From Neoscytalidium dimidiatum (Eukaryota; Ascomycota; Dothideomycetes; Botryosphaeriales; Botryosphaeriaceae): a DNA stretch of 64,000 nucleotides. The notes beneath the pieces were generated by a model. It was given only the letters and a program-made list of their open reading frames with translations. It was not told where the DNA came from and made no database searches. The position numbers were made by a program, and so were the translations under genes. Below are positions 10,111-22,022 of this stretch, piece by piece; the stretch's first letter is position 1; every line of letters starts with the position of its first letter. The DNA is taken from assembly GCA_037367355.1 (NCBI GenBank), contig CM074695.1, forward strand, positions 2,480,001 through 2,544,000, read 5' to 3'.

Positions 10111-10978
10111 GGCTGTGTGAATCGAGGACGATCCGTCAATGTGCTGCTTCCCGTCAATCTGTTCATCATGCTGAATTGATATATCCCGTCATCCTAGAGG
10201 TGCGGTCGAGAGATAGACCGAAGAGGCTAGTCCCGGCCGAGGGGACGTGCAGATGGGGCCGCTGTTTGACCGCCGGGAACTGGCGAACGGCATTTGCTGG
10301 GGTAAGGGCTCGCCCAGGTATGTCTAGGGTATGCGTCGGAAGTTATGCTCGGCGGGTATCATAAGAGTGGCCAAGCTCGCGATATCGGCCTGGCACCGGC
10401 AGCCAGGTCGCCTTGGGTGCGGTCCGCAGCCGTGCTCCCGTCTTCGGCTGTCGGCCGAGACTAACCACACACGGCTCCCCCAGCCGAGTGAACTGGAGCT
10501 CTTTAACCACCACAGGTCCGCTCGCTTCCAAGCCGACTCGATGCGAGGAGATTGCGTAGCTACGAGGGCCCTTTGATCCCTACGAGAAAATCTGGGTTGT
10601 TTCGATTGCTCATATGCGCCATGAGAGGGAGCCCTATCACGCCATGCTCGAGTCAGCGCCAAGCAAACAATTCGTGAATGATTTACGTGGACTTACGCGA
10701 CGTGCGAGTCAGCAAGCGAGTGAGTCTGGGAAAGCAATTGGGATGCCTCGGATTGAACCCTGCGACGCCGGAGCGGCATGTCCGCAGTAGCGAGTCAACA
10801 ACAACCTGAGATGTAGTGCTGGATCTTAGCGGTAGTCTTGGTTAAAACCCGGCATCTGCTCCGTACCTGAGATGCACCTCACTGCCGGTTATCTGATCAT
10901 CTTATCTTTTCTATTTCCCACCTCAGTTCCTGTCCGTTCTCGTGAAGACGAGAGCTAGGCAGCTCAGCCAGTACGAAG
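10111..10978. promoter_or_regulatory. Bidirectional promoter, MFS / AflR-like regulator
   Basis: 868 bp between divergent starts, rich in CGG/CCG between about 10340 and 10500. It contains TCGGCTGTCGG (10444-10454, fits TCGN5CGR) overlapping the palindrome TCGGCCGA. A perfect dyad CTCGT-GAAG-ACGAG (10939-10952) lies 26 bp before the regulator's ATG. These could be Zn2Cys6 sites, but several CGG half-sites are expected by chance in DNA this GC-rich. Confidence 0.4.
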
Positions 10979-12425
10979 ATGGATCGGACGACCGAGTCGC
11001 GGGACGCCTTCTTCGCCCCCATCCCATCGGCTCACTGGCCAGGTGTATCCAGTGACAAACCAAGACCAAAGCTGCGCTCCGCCTGTGATCTCTGTCACGC
11101 GGCTAAGGTCAAGTGCTCCGGAGAGCCAGTCTGTGCTCGCTGTCAGAGCCAGGACTTGCCTTGCAGCTACAGCTTTGCCATGAGGGCGGGCAAGCCGAAA
11201 GGTAGTCGAAACAAGAAGACCTTGGAGAAACAGGCTCGACTCCGCCAGCAATATGCAGCCCGCAATCTCCACAACGATTGGCAGACCACCGCCATGGATC
11301 TGGACACATCCTCGTGGGCAGATCCAACGGCAGCTGCGGGGATTGATCTGAAATGCTTTAGCGACGAGCTTAACGGCGCAGGCAACGTGAGTAGTTCGGC
11401 CGCTTTCCTGATGGAGCATCCTCCGAGGCTAACACAGCAATCAGCCTTTGTTGCGGTCCGTCTTGTCGGACGGGGAATCCCAGCCCGCGACCGGACAGAA
11501 CTGCACAATAACTCCGCCGGAGGACGGATTTACACATGTAGATCCATTTCTGCTGACTGGTGGAAGCCCAACATTCGAGTCCTTCACTGGCTTTGCCAAA
11601 GACGGCAATCTTCCGGACGGCGGTACCTGTGCCACATCAGTACAGTCGCCCCCGGAAGAGCTGGTTCAGGCTGAGACTTGCGATTGCTTCGAGAATCAGA
11701 TGAGAAACCTCAATTCCCTCTATGCTCTTCATCGTACAGCTCGTCCAACGAACTCATCATCGCCGTCCACGTCCTGTCGCCTCGACATTTGTGTTCAGCG
11801 CATCAACGCTGCACTAGGGTCGTGCCGGACGTTCCTGCGATGCACATACTGCCAAAAAGACTCTTTCTCGGTGCTCATCACCGTATCATCCTTCCAACTC
11901 GTCATGCGCCTCTTCGAATACATCGTAGCGCAGCAATCTAGCACAGCTGACTCGGACGCCGGTTTCAACGCGACGCCTGATAATTTCCATCTGAACGGGC
12001 AGGTGTGGTGTCGGCTCGGTGAATATGAAGTCAGTCAGGAGGAGGAGGTAGCGATCCGACGCTTTGTAGTTCGCCGAGCACTCCAGAAGGGAGAGGAAAC
12101 GCTTGCAGCCTTGAAGAGCTTGACCGAGCGACAAACAACAACTGGAGCAGCCGGATCACCAACGAACTCCAGCCCAACCTCAAACTCTCTGCCGTCGCCC
12201 TCGTCGATCATTTCGTCCACATTTATGTCGGCCGCTGACAATGCTGGCGCTTCGGGAGTGAGCGATGCACCAATGGAGAGTGACAGAAGAGTTGGAGTGG
12301 GCTCCGAAACCGGGTTCACGGATTTGAGTGGAGCAGACATGGCCTACCTACAGCAAATAATATGCCGCAGCGAGGCCGTGTTAGAGCTTTTCATGCGCAC
12401 TGTTTCAAGAGACTTGTACATTTAG
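10979..12425 (+). CDS. AflR-like Zn2Cys6 cluster regulator
   Basis: Nuclear binuclear zinc-cluster transcription factor, 462 residues from exons 10979-11386 and 11445-12425; the intron has a GGCTAAC branch point. The zinc cluster at residues 39-65 has spacing C-x2-C-x6-C-x5-C-x2-C-x6-C (CDLCHAAKVKC then CARC), followed by a basic Gly/Lys/Arg linker (GKPKGSRNKK). This layout matches AflR-type regulators. The C-terminal half has a conserved-looking stretch (CQKDSFSVLITVSSFQLVMR) like the AflR C-terminal domain, and then Ser/Pro/Thr-rich sequence. It has no fungal_trans middle-homology domain. It is divergent from the MFS gene and next to the NRPS and P450, so it is the best candidate pathway activator. 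Direct binding to the cluster promoters is inferred. Confidence 0.92.
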
Positions 12426-12623
12426 GAGATTCCCCACCAATCACGACACCATGAGAGATGCGAGCCTCTCAATATGTCAGATAAGGACGATAGTGAACGA
12501 TTCTTTTTACGCCTCAGTGGAGATGTTTTTCGTGATTATCCACATGCGTTGCTGATATCATCCGGACGGGCTCCATGGAAGCGAGTCGAGATTCCACCAT
12601 CCCTTCTACACGTCAGCTTGGGT

Positions 12624-15242
12624 TCATTCAGAGAGAGCTGCTGAACTCCTTACCCAGTCGAATTCTCCCGAGAGTTCAGAAAGATCAGGGGCTTCGACAA
12701 GTGTAGCCTCACCGCCTGTATTTGCCCATGACGCAAGGCCACCGCGTAAGGATGGCTGGTACGAGTCTCCGGCATAGTTTTCATGAGAATACTCACCAGG
12801 TGCTTGGTTATGACTGTCGGACGATAACTCCTGTGAAAGATTACCGAAGTCTCTGTTTCCTTCGGCTCGCGCAGACATGGCTGGAGGGCAAATATCGGAG
12901 GAATTCCAGTTCGGAGGTATTGTCCTATCAATCATTCGGCGCACGACCTTCCACGTCTTACTTTGCTCTCCTTCCTTCAATTTCCGCATTTTTTGGAGAG
13001 CGCAAAATGCTCTGTTTCGGAGGTCAACGTGATTTGTCGCGCTGAATTCTGGCGTCTTTAGCTCTGAGAGCACATGCATAATAGCCTGAAATGCACTGTG
13101 GCCGTTGATATGCCACTGAAATGGCTCTGCTTCCTTAGCCAGGTTTGCAGTTATGAGGTTCTCCATGAGCTTGACAGATTTTTCAAAAATCCTGTAGATG
13201 TCAACTTTCAAATCATTGGCAAATTGGAAAGAAGGTATGGCCATACATCGTGCGAACTTCAGCCGACATTACGACCTCTCGATAGGCTATTGGGAGCCTC
13301 AACCAGAATATAACCCAGCATTTCCACTCCAGCAGTGCCGCAAGTCCTAGGGTCACCCCGTGAAGCGGTATATTCGGGTCACAATGGCAGAGATACAAGC
13401 TTCGTTGTTTCTCAAGCATCGCATCAACCATAGTCTGCACTTCTCGGTACAAGTGTTGGATTTCAACGACAGGATCGACGTGTGCACCATCACCCAATGT
13501 CGATGTCTTGATTCTGCGTTCAAGGCGATAAGTGCTCTGCACGACCTTCCTGAAACAATGAATACCGTTGAGGCGGATGAGGTGAGTGGTCATGTCGGTA
13601 AACCCGGGCTTCGACTGATCAACCGCGGACGGCGGCGCATCTTCGGACAACTCTTCGTCGTTGACATTCTGAGGTAAGAGCGTTGTGAAGTCATCGTCAG
13701 ATATGGTCGGCTCATGGCCCTTCCCTTCGGCAGAACGGAAATCCAAGTGACAAAGCTGGTGCCATACCCGGCGACGGATTTCGGCTTGGATAGAATCCAT
13801 ATTACCAGACGGAAAAAGGGAGGGCTCCCTGTGCAGGCCTTGATCAATGGCTATCCTGATGGCCACCCCAGTTAGCGGCCAGGATTTTCCTAGGTCGTCC
13901 TCTCGAAACTGCGAGCTCTGATTCTATCAGTGCAAATGCCAGGAAAGACTCAAATACTCAATGGTAACTCACTAGTAACAGGACAAACCCTTGCAGAACT
14001 TCAAGGCTAGAGGTAGTCATGACGTCTTCTCGGTCCAAAGATAACTCGGCGCCCCGGCGAAAACGTCCCAACATAGCTGTCTTGTCCATTCCAAATCTCT
14101 CCGATATGGTATCCGCTCTCATGCTATTGACTGCTGAGTACATGATAGCAAAAACAAGGGGCTCGAAGGTGTGGAAGTAGTCTGGTTGCGAGCTTGACCT
14201 GGCCGAGACGCCATCTCCCCTGCAGAGCATCAGTATCCATTCAATTGTGAGCACTTCGTGTTTCGGAAATCAATTACTGACCCTTGAAAAGGTTCTTGAT
14301 AGGAAAATTCAATATAACGTTGAAAGCGCAGTGAAAGGCTGGGCTTATGCACAATCCTTGTCATAGGGTCTACATTCGAAAAGAATACAGTGAGTAGAGC
14401 ATAGCAGTCTTCTGGATTCTTGGGCAGCACTGCGGTTAAGTTGACAAATCGCATCGTATTTCCGAAGAGAAGCGAAGTATGGCAGTCATTGTTGGACATT
14501 TCTTCTTTCCTGCTGATCTCCGCTGCGTTTCCGGAGGCTTCGATTTCATCTCCAGCATGGTCCTTCAGAAGGGACCTGATGTCATGAATCTGAGAGGAAT
14601 TAGGCCAAAGATCCTTGGAGCAAGAAATGCTATGAGTGCAACTCGGCTTAGGAATGTTTAAGATTCCAGCGATAAAATGAGATGGCGTACCTCATCTGCC
14701 AGCAGTGCCCAATGCACGGAGGAGACATAGTGAGATTGGCCGTCCTCTAAGAGCAACGTTCCATCAAGGCCATCTGAAGACAGGCCAGGCGCATTGTTCT
14801 TCCCAGATGAATTCTGGCTCTCTTGCTGAACTGGCTCATATGCCGAAGTACTTTGACCGAGAGGAAAATTAGCAGCCGTACCATTCACATGAGAAGACTG
14901 AGGGCCGTCTGCTGCTCTTTCGATAAGAGCCTCAAGCCTCTGAAGACGCGCGAGTATATCCGATGTTGGAGAATCCTGCTGGTCCCTCCCACTGGCGGAC
15001 CATTGCGCCTCACGGGGTGTGGCAGAAGTGCGGGCCGAAGCCGAAGTCGCATAGGAGCAAGGGTGATTGCCGCGGCGACAGGCCGAGCACTGAGGAACGG
15101 CATGGTCGCAGCGCACTTTGCGGCGGCGGCACTGAAGGCAAGAAGTCACGGGACGCGGTCGAGGAAAACGGCTGTTGTCGCCTGCAAAATTTGGCCGAAC
15201 GTTGACGAAACGGAGACCGTCCATCGTCAACGGCAGTCCCAC
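12624..15242 (-). CDS. Zn2Cys6 transcription factor with fungal_trans domain
   Basis: Nuclear regulator of 781 residues. Exons are 15242-14691, 14589-14282, 14219-13973, 13917-13247 and 13191-12624. The zinc cluster near residue 34 is C-x2-C-x6-C-x6-C-x2-C-x6-C (CLQCRRRKVRC then CSAC). A short segment suited to coiled-coil dimerisation follows (ILARLQRLEALIE). The middle-homology domain has typical signatures: HKPSLSLRF, FAIMYSAVNSM, AIRIAIDQGLHREP and RRRVWHQL. The last intron (13192-13246, 55 bp, GTATGG to CTACAG) is the least obvious. Without it the frame closes soon after SAEVRTM; with it the protein runs on into IFEKSVKLMEN, as family members do. It converges on the AflR-like gene. It may be a second cluster regulator or the first gene outside the cluster. 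Confidence 0.9.
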
Positions 15243-16492
15243 TTGGTGTCGGAAGTACCGGTCGTCGATTCGGAGATATCCTCAAGAGGGCGTCAGGCAG
15301 AGGTCAAGTGCATGGAACGCTGGTCGGCTCTACAGCGCAAAGGGTAAAGCTGCGGCGCAGGTCGTGGCTTGAGGCAGCGATAGCAGGTGGCTCCGCCATG
15401 AGTGGGCCACAGCACGTGATCGGCTGCGTTAGAGGATGCTTGACGTAAAAGGAAGCGGTTAAGCAATAGAGGCATCACTCTTCCTCGTACGGATGGCGGA
15501 AATGGGTGCGATGGTGGCCGCAGGTCGAAACTTCGCTTTTACTGGTCCCGACCGGCGAGACCGAGAGGCTGCATCTTGAGGGCTGAGGGCTGCAGGTACG
15601 CGTAGGCATGGTCCGACTTCGAGTCAGCGGTCCAGTGTCGCGTAGGTAGAGCGCTTCTGCCGGCGACGCCCTTGACGGCTTGGCCGACAGGGTGGGTTTG
15701 TGGTTTGGCCTGGGCTGGGTCGACGGCGCGAAAGGGAGCTTGGAGCAACAGGCCGTGGGCGCCTTCTGCGAGCGCCCGAAACTCGTGGCCGCCAGCACTA
15801 GCCGCTAACGGGCTTTCCTTTCTCTCAACCCCAGCTTATCGCCAGCCCTCGGACGATCTGGCAACAAAATAGCTATATCCTCTACGCTATCTTTCAGCTC
15901 TCATGGCGTATCAAGCTTGATCAGTGGGCCCCAAACGTGTTATACGAGCCGTGTTAAGTTTTACTGCAGCAACCGGCTCTCGCAGGGGAGGCGGCTAGTC
16001 GAGAGAGGAGTTGAGCTAAAGCACCTGCGCCACACGGCGCCGACTCTATCGAACTAATCTGCCGCCCAACGCCCTCGGTCTTTCTCCTGCACGTGGCTAA
16101 AAACAAATTCCTGCATGGCGTCGTCGTCGCACTGTTGCTTCACATCCTTCGCGTCCGCCAGCCGCTCCGCCCTCCCGTTCGTGCCGGCGCCATCTCAGGA
16201 GAAATTATTTGAAATCGAGCAATGATGATGCAATTCTATCTTTCTACACAATATCGCCGTTTTTCGCCAAGGCAATTTTCAAGCGCTATTGGAACTCTAT
16301 TACAAATTAGGTGCCGGTCCTCTCGGCCACGGCGAGAAGCCTGCACTGCTTTGTCGTGAGAGACCGTAAAAGAACGACAGGAAGTAATTACGCCTCCGCT
16401 GAACTCCGCTTCCCATCTATACCGTCAATGAACGTGATCCTCTCAGCATTAAACATTTGAGAGAGTGTGTGTAAGTGACACAAGGAAGAAAA
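15243..16492. other. Intergenic region, no gene seen
   Basis: 1250 bp between the start of the fungal_trans regulator and the 3' end of the glycosyltransferase. Several short overlapping open frames on both strands (15.3-15.9 kb) are Arg/Ser/Pro-rich and look like chance frames in GC-rich DNA. The proximal part must hold the regulator's promoter. The region probably marks the edge of the metabolite cluster. Confidence 0.5.
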
Positions 16493-19256
16493 TTAGAAGG
16501 TGAATGCCATCAAGCTCGGGTTGAGCACAATGGGAAGTAAGATATGGCAACCAACCAACATTGACACCGGAAAGATGGCAACGAACTGGTCAACGTTCCA
16601 GCTCCAGGGAATGAAAGGCGCCCGGGCCATGATGACCATTCCGGCGATGGTTGCAAAACAGAACAACATACTCCACTTGAACCTCTTTGCGATCTTGGGT
16701 ACTTCCAAGAAGAAGTTGGACCGCTCCACTTCCTTCGCCGTGGCGCCCCACTGCATGTCGATGCAGAACATGTGGCACAAGAGGGCCTGAGAAAGATGAA
16801 AAGAGATGCCGCCGAAAAATACGACGAACATGAGGCACCACTTAAAGTTTTCGAAGACTGTTGGCTGACGTTAGCGAAAGGACACACGCATTGTTCAGTC
16901 GTGAACTCACAGGCTCCGAGGAGGCTCTTCTGGCCAAGGCGATACCGCTCGATTGCCAGGGCCACATTACCGCAAACTGTGAAGACGAAAATGACAGAGA
17001 TCCAGATCTTCCAGGACTCAACGTAGTACTTGTCGTAGTAGCCATTGTAAAGGCCGATAACGACGTAGTTTGCAAACGTGAAAACCCATGCCGCACCGAT
17101 TGCGTAGTATGTGCCGATATACGAGATGATGTTGAGCTTTGAAGCCAGCGGCATCGATGATCCAACAAAGGTGCGGAACAGCGGCGTGAACGGGCCCTTG
17201 TAGATCCACTGGTGCATCGGGTTGAACATGAGTTCGTTGCATCCATAAGCGTACTTCTCCCACCGGGCAAGCTCATCGTACACCGTCAGCGAGACGCCCT
17301 CTTTGAATCCGCCATGGGCCCATGCGGCGAGACGGACAACATATCCCTCAATCTGCAAGCGGAGAGCCATATCGAAATCCTCGGAGACGGACGTTTCGGA
17401 CCAGAAGCGCTCCTCTCCCAGATCGTCGATGAAGGATACCTGTTGCACCGCAGACCACCGAAGAATAGCATTATGACCGACGAAGGGCGCAACATCACCA
17501 GCTGCTACGCCAAAGCAAATGGCGGAGTAGATGAGGTTGGTGAAGAATGTAATTCCGTTCTCGAAGAAGTCCCAAGAGACCTGCATGACTCCGGACGCGA
17601 ATTGAATAATGGCGACGTCGGGCGATTGTTCCATCTCGGAGACAGCGTCGAGGATGCAGTCTTCCGGCACTTCCGTATCCGAGTCGATGATGATAATATA
17701 GTCTCCAACACGGATGTTACCAGCAGCCCACGCAACTCCCTCCTCTTCCAGCACTTGGGCGAGACATTGGTCATAAGCTTCGTTTTCTTGCCTGGATGTC
17801 CAGTAATCACCACGAGGAATCTTCTGAAGCTTGGCCTCGACCAGGTTAGAAAGCCGGAGGCCGAAGTTCATGTTGGAGGCTTTCTTGAATTTTCCTCGGC
17901 GGACGAATCCGTTTTCTCCGTGCTTAGGCCGAGCGGTCCAGCCAATGTTGTTGTCTGCATAAAACTCAATGCGAGCTTGCCTGAGATCTTCCTCGATGAT
18001 TTGAATACCGTCATCATGAATGAGAATATTGGCGGTTCCTCCTTGGAGCTCGTACGTAGAGATGGCTTTCTTGATTGATCGGACGGTGGGCACAATGACA
18101 GAATCCAATCCCTCCTTGTAAACAGGGCATTGAATGGTAACGTGAGGGAGGGATCCATTCACGGACTTGTCGATCCGAGGAGCACACTTGGCTGAGTAGT
18201 ACTTTGAGTTTTGTTCAAGATACGAAACAGGACCAAAGATACGAGCAAAGATGGATACAATGACGTTGGTAAAGAACTGAAATTCATGTTAATAAACCCA
18301 TTACAATCGACTCCTGGCTCCTACCTCAAGAGTGGTAAAGGGAACTTACCAAAGCCATGAACCAGTTGATAGGGGTCATCAGGACAAGGAGGATAGACAT
18401 GTAGCTCTTCAGCAGAGCCACTTCACGTGCGATGGCTTGCCAACCGAGACCAGAGAGTGTGACGAGGATCGCAAGGCTGAATGCTGTGCAGATGGTGTTG
18501 TAGTACACCGTCGGGCGCTCCTTTTCCACGGCTGCCTCGGCATCGACCTCGGTCTCTTCGACAATCCCACCTTTCTCACCAAAGCCTGCTTCGTACGAAG
18601 ACATTGCGGACTTCAATAGATCTTCTTGGATACTCTCGGCTCTTGCTGCAAGATTTTCTGGGTTGTCGTCCCAGACAAGGAGTAAAGATTCGGATGCTAC
18701 GAATGCGGCATATTGATGCTTCCGAGCGTAGACCAGCTCTTCAATAGTTGGAATTATTTGCACGCGAAGACCTTTCCTGATAGGAATTTCGGCGTCAGTA
18801 GCTCGAGCAATGAAAGTAGAGACCACTTTCGTCTTCACGGTCATGGCTGCCTGCAATATGGTAAGCATTAGCAGCAGTTGTGATGGCAATACATATTACC
18901 TGGACATTGAGAGTGGCAATTGACTGTGCTAGAGTACTTTCGACCAGCGTTTCAGGGAAAGTGATGTACTCTCCACGAGCCTTCTTCAACAAAACACCCT
19001 CGACGGCTCCGCTAAAGTCATGGATCCATCTTGAGCCAACCTGCTTTTCGTAAAGATGATTGATGATGATGTCATGTCTGATATCGTGGATGAATTGGGT
19101 ATCTCTCCGGGTCTGGGAGTACACAGACAAGGCAGCGGTCGAGCCATTGCGGCTCTGGTACATGGGTGTGAGGCCACCAGGTGTCTCGGCCGGGGTAACG
19201 TCTGGAGGAGACTCGGCGCCTGGGACGCTGTGGGAAGACGCCCTGGGGTAAGCCAT
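16493..19256 (-). CDS. Family 2 glycosyltransferase, ZtGT2-like, polytopic membrane
   Basis: Processive-type family 2 glycosyltransferase, 862 residues from exons 19256-18900, 18850-18350, 18276-16911 and 16857-16493. A soluble N-terminus of about 230 residues is followed by two membrane segments (residues ~235-260 and ~265-285), then the cytosolic catalytic domain. Motifs seen are HVTIQCPVYKEG near residue 330, the DxD-type IIDSDTEVPED near 482, SEDFDMALRLQ near 587 (acceptor acid ED) and RWEKYAYGC near 627, in the place of QxxRW. Several membrane helices fill the C-terminus. This matches a fungal family that I recall being needed for hyphal growth on solid surfaces in Zymoseptoria and Fusarium (GT2), probably by making an extracellular or wall glucan. 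It is shorter than chitin synthases and lacks their QRRRW. It is probably a conserved gene outside the cluster. Confidence 0.92.
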
Positions 19257-20524
19257 AGGGGCAACGAGTGTGAGTAAGTGCAGCGGTGGCTGAAGTGACT
19301 GGCGTGGTCTCGCCTACGAAAGAGGGCGAAAAAAGAATGACAAACAGTGAATGACGGTTGCACGCGAACGAGTGGTCAGTTATGAAGATCGAAAGAGACA
19401 CACGAACGACCACTGAGACATGCGGAGGCCTGAGAGGGCTTTAACGATGAGGCTTCATGCCAACGGCCTTGACCATGAGCTAGCCTACTGGACAGCGGAC
19501 GCCCCAATCGGCCAGAAAAAAAACTCGAGCTCCCCGTTAGGCCAGCCGAGATTCAGCTCAAGCCCGATGGTGCAACATTTGCAGCTCTAGCCTGGAAAGC
19601 GGCTGGCGCAGGAAGCGGCAAGAGGCATGGCAAACATTTTGGTGATGACGGGCTGGACCGATGGCGGCTGGGCCATGCTAGATCTGGGTTGCCAGGCAGG
19701 TTGACCCGGCGGTATTTCCTCGCGGTGGGAGCCGCACGATGAAGACGCCAGCAGTCAAGGCGCCTTTCAGAGGGACTAGTTCGGGCTATTCATGGCGATA
19801 GTTCTGTCAAGGTGGGGACCCGTGGCGCCGGCAGCGCCGAAGGGCTGGAAGCTCCCATAAGGTTATCAGGGCATCAGGGGCACGTAGCGCCTTGTGCGTC
19901 GATGGAGAGCGCTTCGATGAGCTGAGAAGGCTGTCAGTGGAGATGAGCAGCCTGGACTGGCGGCGCCACGAGAGGAACAGGCAAGTTGATGGCCGCCGAG
20001 AGCCCCTTTTAGAGGGATCGTGCCGAGCGGCAGTGCCCGAAACAGCTAATCAAGCGAGCTCGGCACTAAAACAGGGAGCGCTTCTCCGTCTCGACACGCG
20101 CCGTCACTGTCTTCTACCCCTCCTTGGGACGCGTTCCTGCAGCCGTGACGGGCCTCTCCGTCCAGATCATGCTCATTGCCATGCCTTCATGCACTGCTGC
20201 GCCAGCCACACTATGGCAACCCCGAGGCGCTAACTGCCGCACCTCAAGGCCAACCGAGCTTACGTAGCTAACCACCCTCTCAACAACCGTTCCCGCGCCA
20301 TCGTGCTCTGGACCATGGATTCCACATCGCCCACAAGCTTTTCTCTGATAGTGGCGTCTTTATCCCCGTCGTAGCCGACAAAATTAGCTGGCGGAGCCTC
20401 TGCCCCTGTCAGGACGGGTAGAAAAGTATTGCACTCAGCCCTCTTCTGCGATAGCAGACGACCTCCTGCCTTTCGTTTCACTCGTTTCAACCAGTCTCTC
20501 TTTCTTCGGTTTCTCTCCGCAACA
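19257..20524. other. Divergent promoter region, GT2 / GH16
   Basis: 1268 bp between two divergent starts of wall-related genes. The middle (19.4-20.2 kb) is GC-rich with no frame showing a recognisable domain. The last 60 bp before 20525 are pyrimidine-rich (CTCTCTTTCTTCGG), typical of a fungal core promoter or 5' UTR. No TATA box is obvious. Confidence 0.5.
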
Positions 20525-22022
20525 ATGCAGAGACCCGATCATTCAGAGAAGGATGCATATTCCCGTACGCATGCTAGTGGGCGTATCTCTCCTGCAAGCG
20601 CCTACAGCGTGAACGCAGGTAGACATGGGAGCATCCCGCACCCCATCAATCCCTTCGCCACGCCTCAGGGCTCAGTGCCAAACAGCCGTCCTATGTCCGT
20701 CCGCGACATTCCCCTACCTTCTCCGGGCGCAGCACCCTTTTTCAGATCCCGGCGAGCCCCAAAAGGCAGCATTCAGACGCCCAAGGCCTTGAAAGGCAAG
20801 AAGGCTAACGATCCTTGGCTTTGGATCATACCCACATTAGGCTTCATTGTTGGCCTCGGTGTTAGTGGCTTACTGGTGTACTTGGGCATCTCATGGAACA
20901 CATCACCATACAATTACTGTCCTGTTCTCATTGACGATTTCTCGTCTGGCACCCTTGATTCCTCAATTTGGACGAAGGAGGTTCGGCTGAATGGCTTTGG
21001 GTGCGTCTCTTTCCAATGACAAGCTAGCAATGGTTCCTGACGTCATCACAGAAACGGAGAATTCGACCAAACAACAGCAGATGAGGAAAATGTGTACATC
21101 AAGGATGGTCAGCTTTACATCAAGCCTACTCTTCAGGATGCAAGCCTTATGGAGACCAACAACGTGATCAACCTCACTGCTCTCGGTACTTGCACATCCA
21201 CTTCATGGACGGACTGCGTTGCCACCACCAACACCACCAACGGTACTGTAGTGCCGCCTGTTAAGTCCGCTCGTCTCACCACTCAAAAAGGAGCTTCTAT
21301 CAAGTACGGCCGCGTAGAAGTCAAGGCCAAGATCCCTCAGGGCGATTGGCTTTGGCCTGCCATCTGGATGCTCCCCAAGGATAGCGTGTATGGCGACTGG
21401 CCCCGGAGTGGCGAGATCGACATCCTCGAGTCTCGTGGCAACAACTACACCTATGAAACCAATGGTGGCGGAAATGACTTTGCCATCGGCACCCTACATT
21501 GGGGACCGGACTCTGACAACGACGGCTACCATCAAACCACCAAAAGGAAACAGGCCCTGCACTCCATGTACGGAGACGATTTCCACACCTTCGGTGTTGA
21601 ATGGACTGACAAGTACATATTCACCTACATCGATACCCGCCTCATGCAAGTCTTGTACATTCCGTTCAAGAAATCTTTCTGGCAGATCGGCAACTTCCCC
21701 ATCTCAACTGCTAATGGAACTCGCCTTACAAACCCATGGGCGACCGGTGGCACAAACGCACCATTTGATCAGGAGTTCTACTTGGTGCTCAACGTTGCAG
21801 TTGGTAAGTTGCACGCCACATCATTTCACTCTCCATGCTGACGAAAATTTCGCAGGTGGAACGAACGGTTGGTTCACAGATGGCAAATTTGGAAAACCAT
21901 GGGTCGACAACAGCGCAACGGCGAAGAAGGACTTTTGGAATGCCAGAGACACCTGGTATCCCACCTGGCAGAAGAATGGACAGATGATCATTGACAGTGT
22001 CAAGATGTGGCGGCAGTGCTAA
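20525..22022 (+). CDS. Membrane-anchored family 16 glycoside hydrolase
   Basis: Predicted type II membrane protein with an extracellular beta-jelly-roll GH16 domain, acting on or binding beta-1,3-glucan. Exons 20525-21000, 21052-21803 and 21856-22022 give 464 residues. A Ser/Pro-rich cytosolic tail of about 98 residues is followed by a single membrane helix (PTLGFIVGLGVSGLLVYLGI). The catalytic ExDxxE motif is present as GEIDILES near residue 279, with SARLTTQ and WPAIWMLP upstream as in the family. Several Asn-x-Ser/Thr sites lie in the lumenal part. I chose the ATG at 20525 because it has a good context (ACAATG); an in-frame ATG at 20429 would add 32 residues. It is divergent from the GT2 gene, in keeping with a wall role. 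Whether it hydrolyses, transfers or only binds glucan is not visible. Confidence 0.9.

Noticed and set aside
10735..10800. GGTTCAATCC on the minus strand suggested a tRNA T arm
   Set aside because: Flanking bases do not form the five-pair T stem or an acceptor stem.
15970..16070. Possible tRNA in the 16-kb spacer (GGCGCAGGTGC-like segment)
   Set aside because: No cloverleaf pairing could be built by eye.
20429..20524. Upstream in-frame ATG for the GH16 gene (32 extra residues)
   Set aside because: Poor context and the added residues are Arg/Phe-rich and leader-like; ATG at 20525 has ACAATG and starts the usual Ser/Pro-rich tail.
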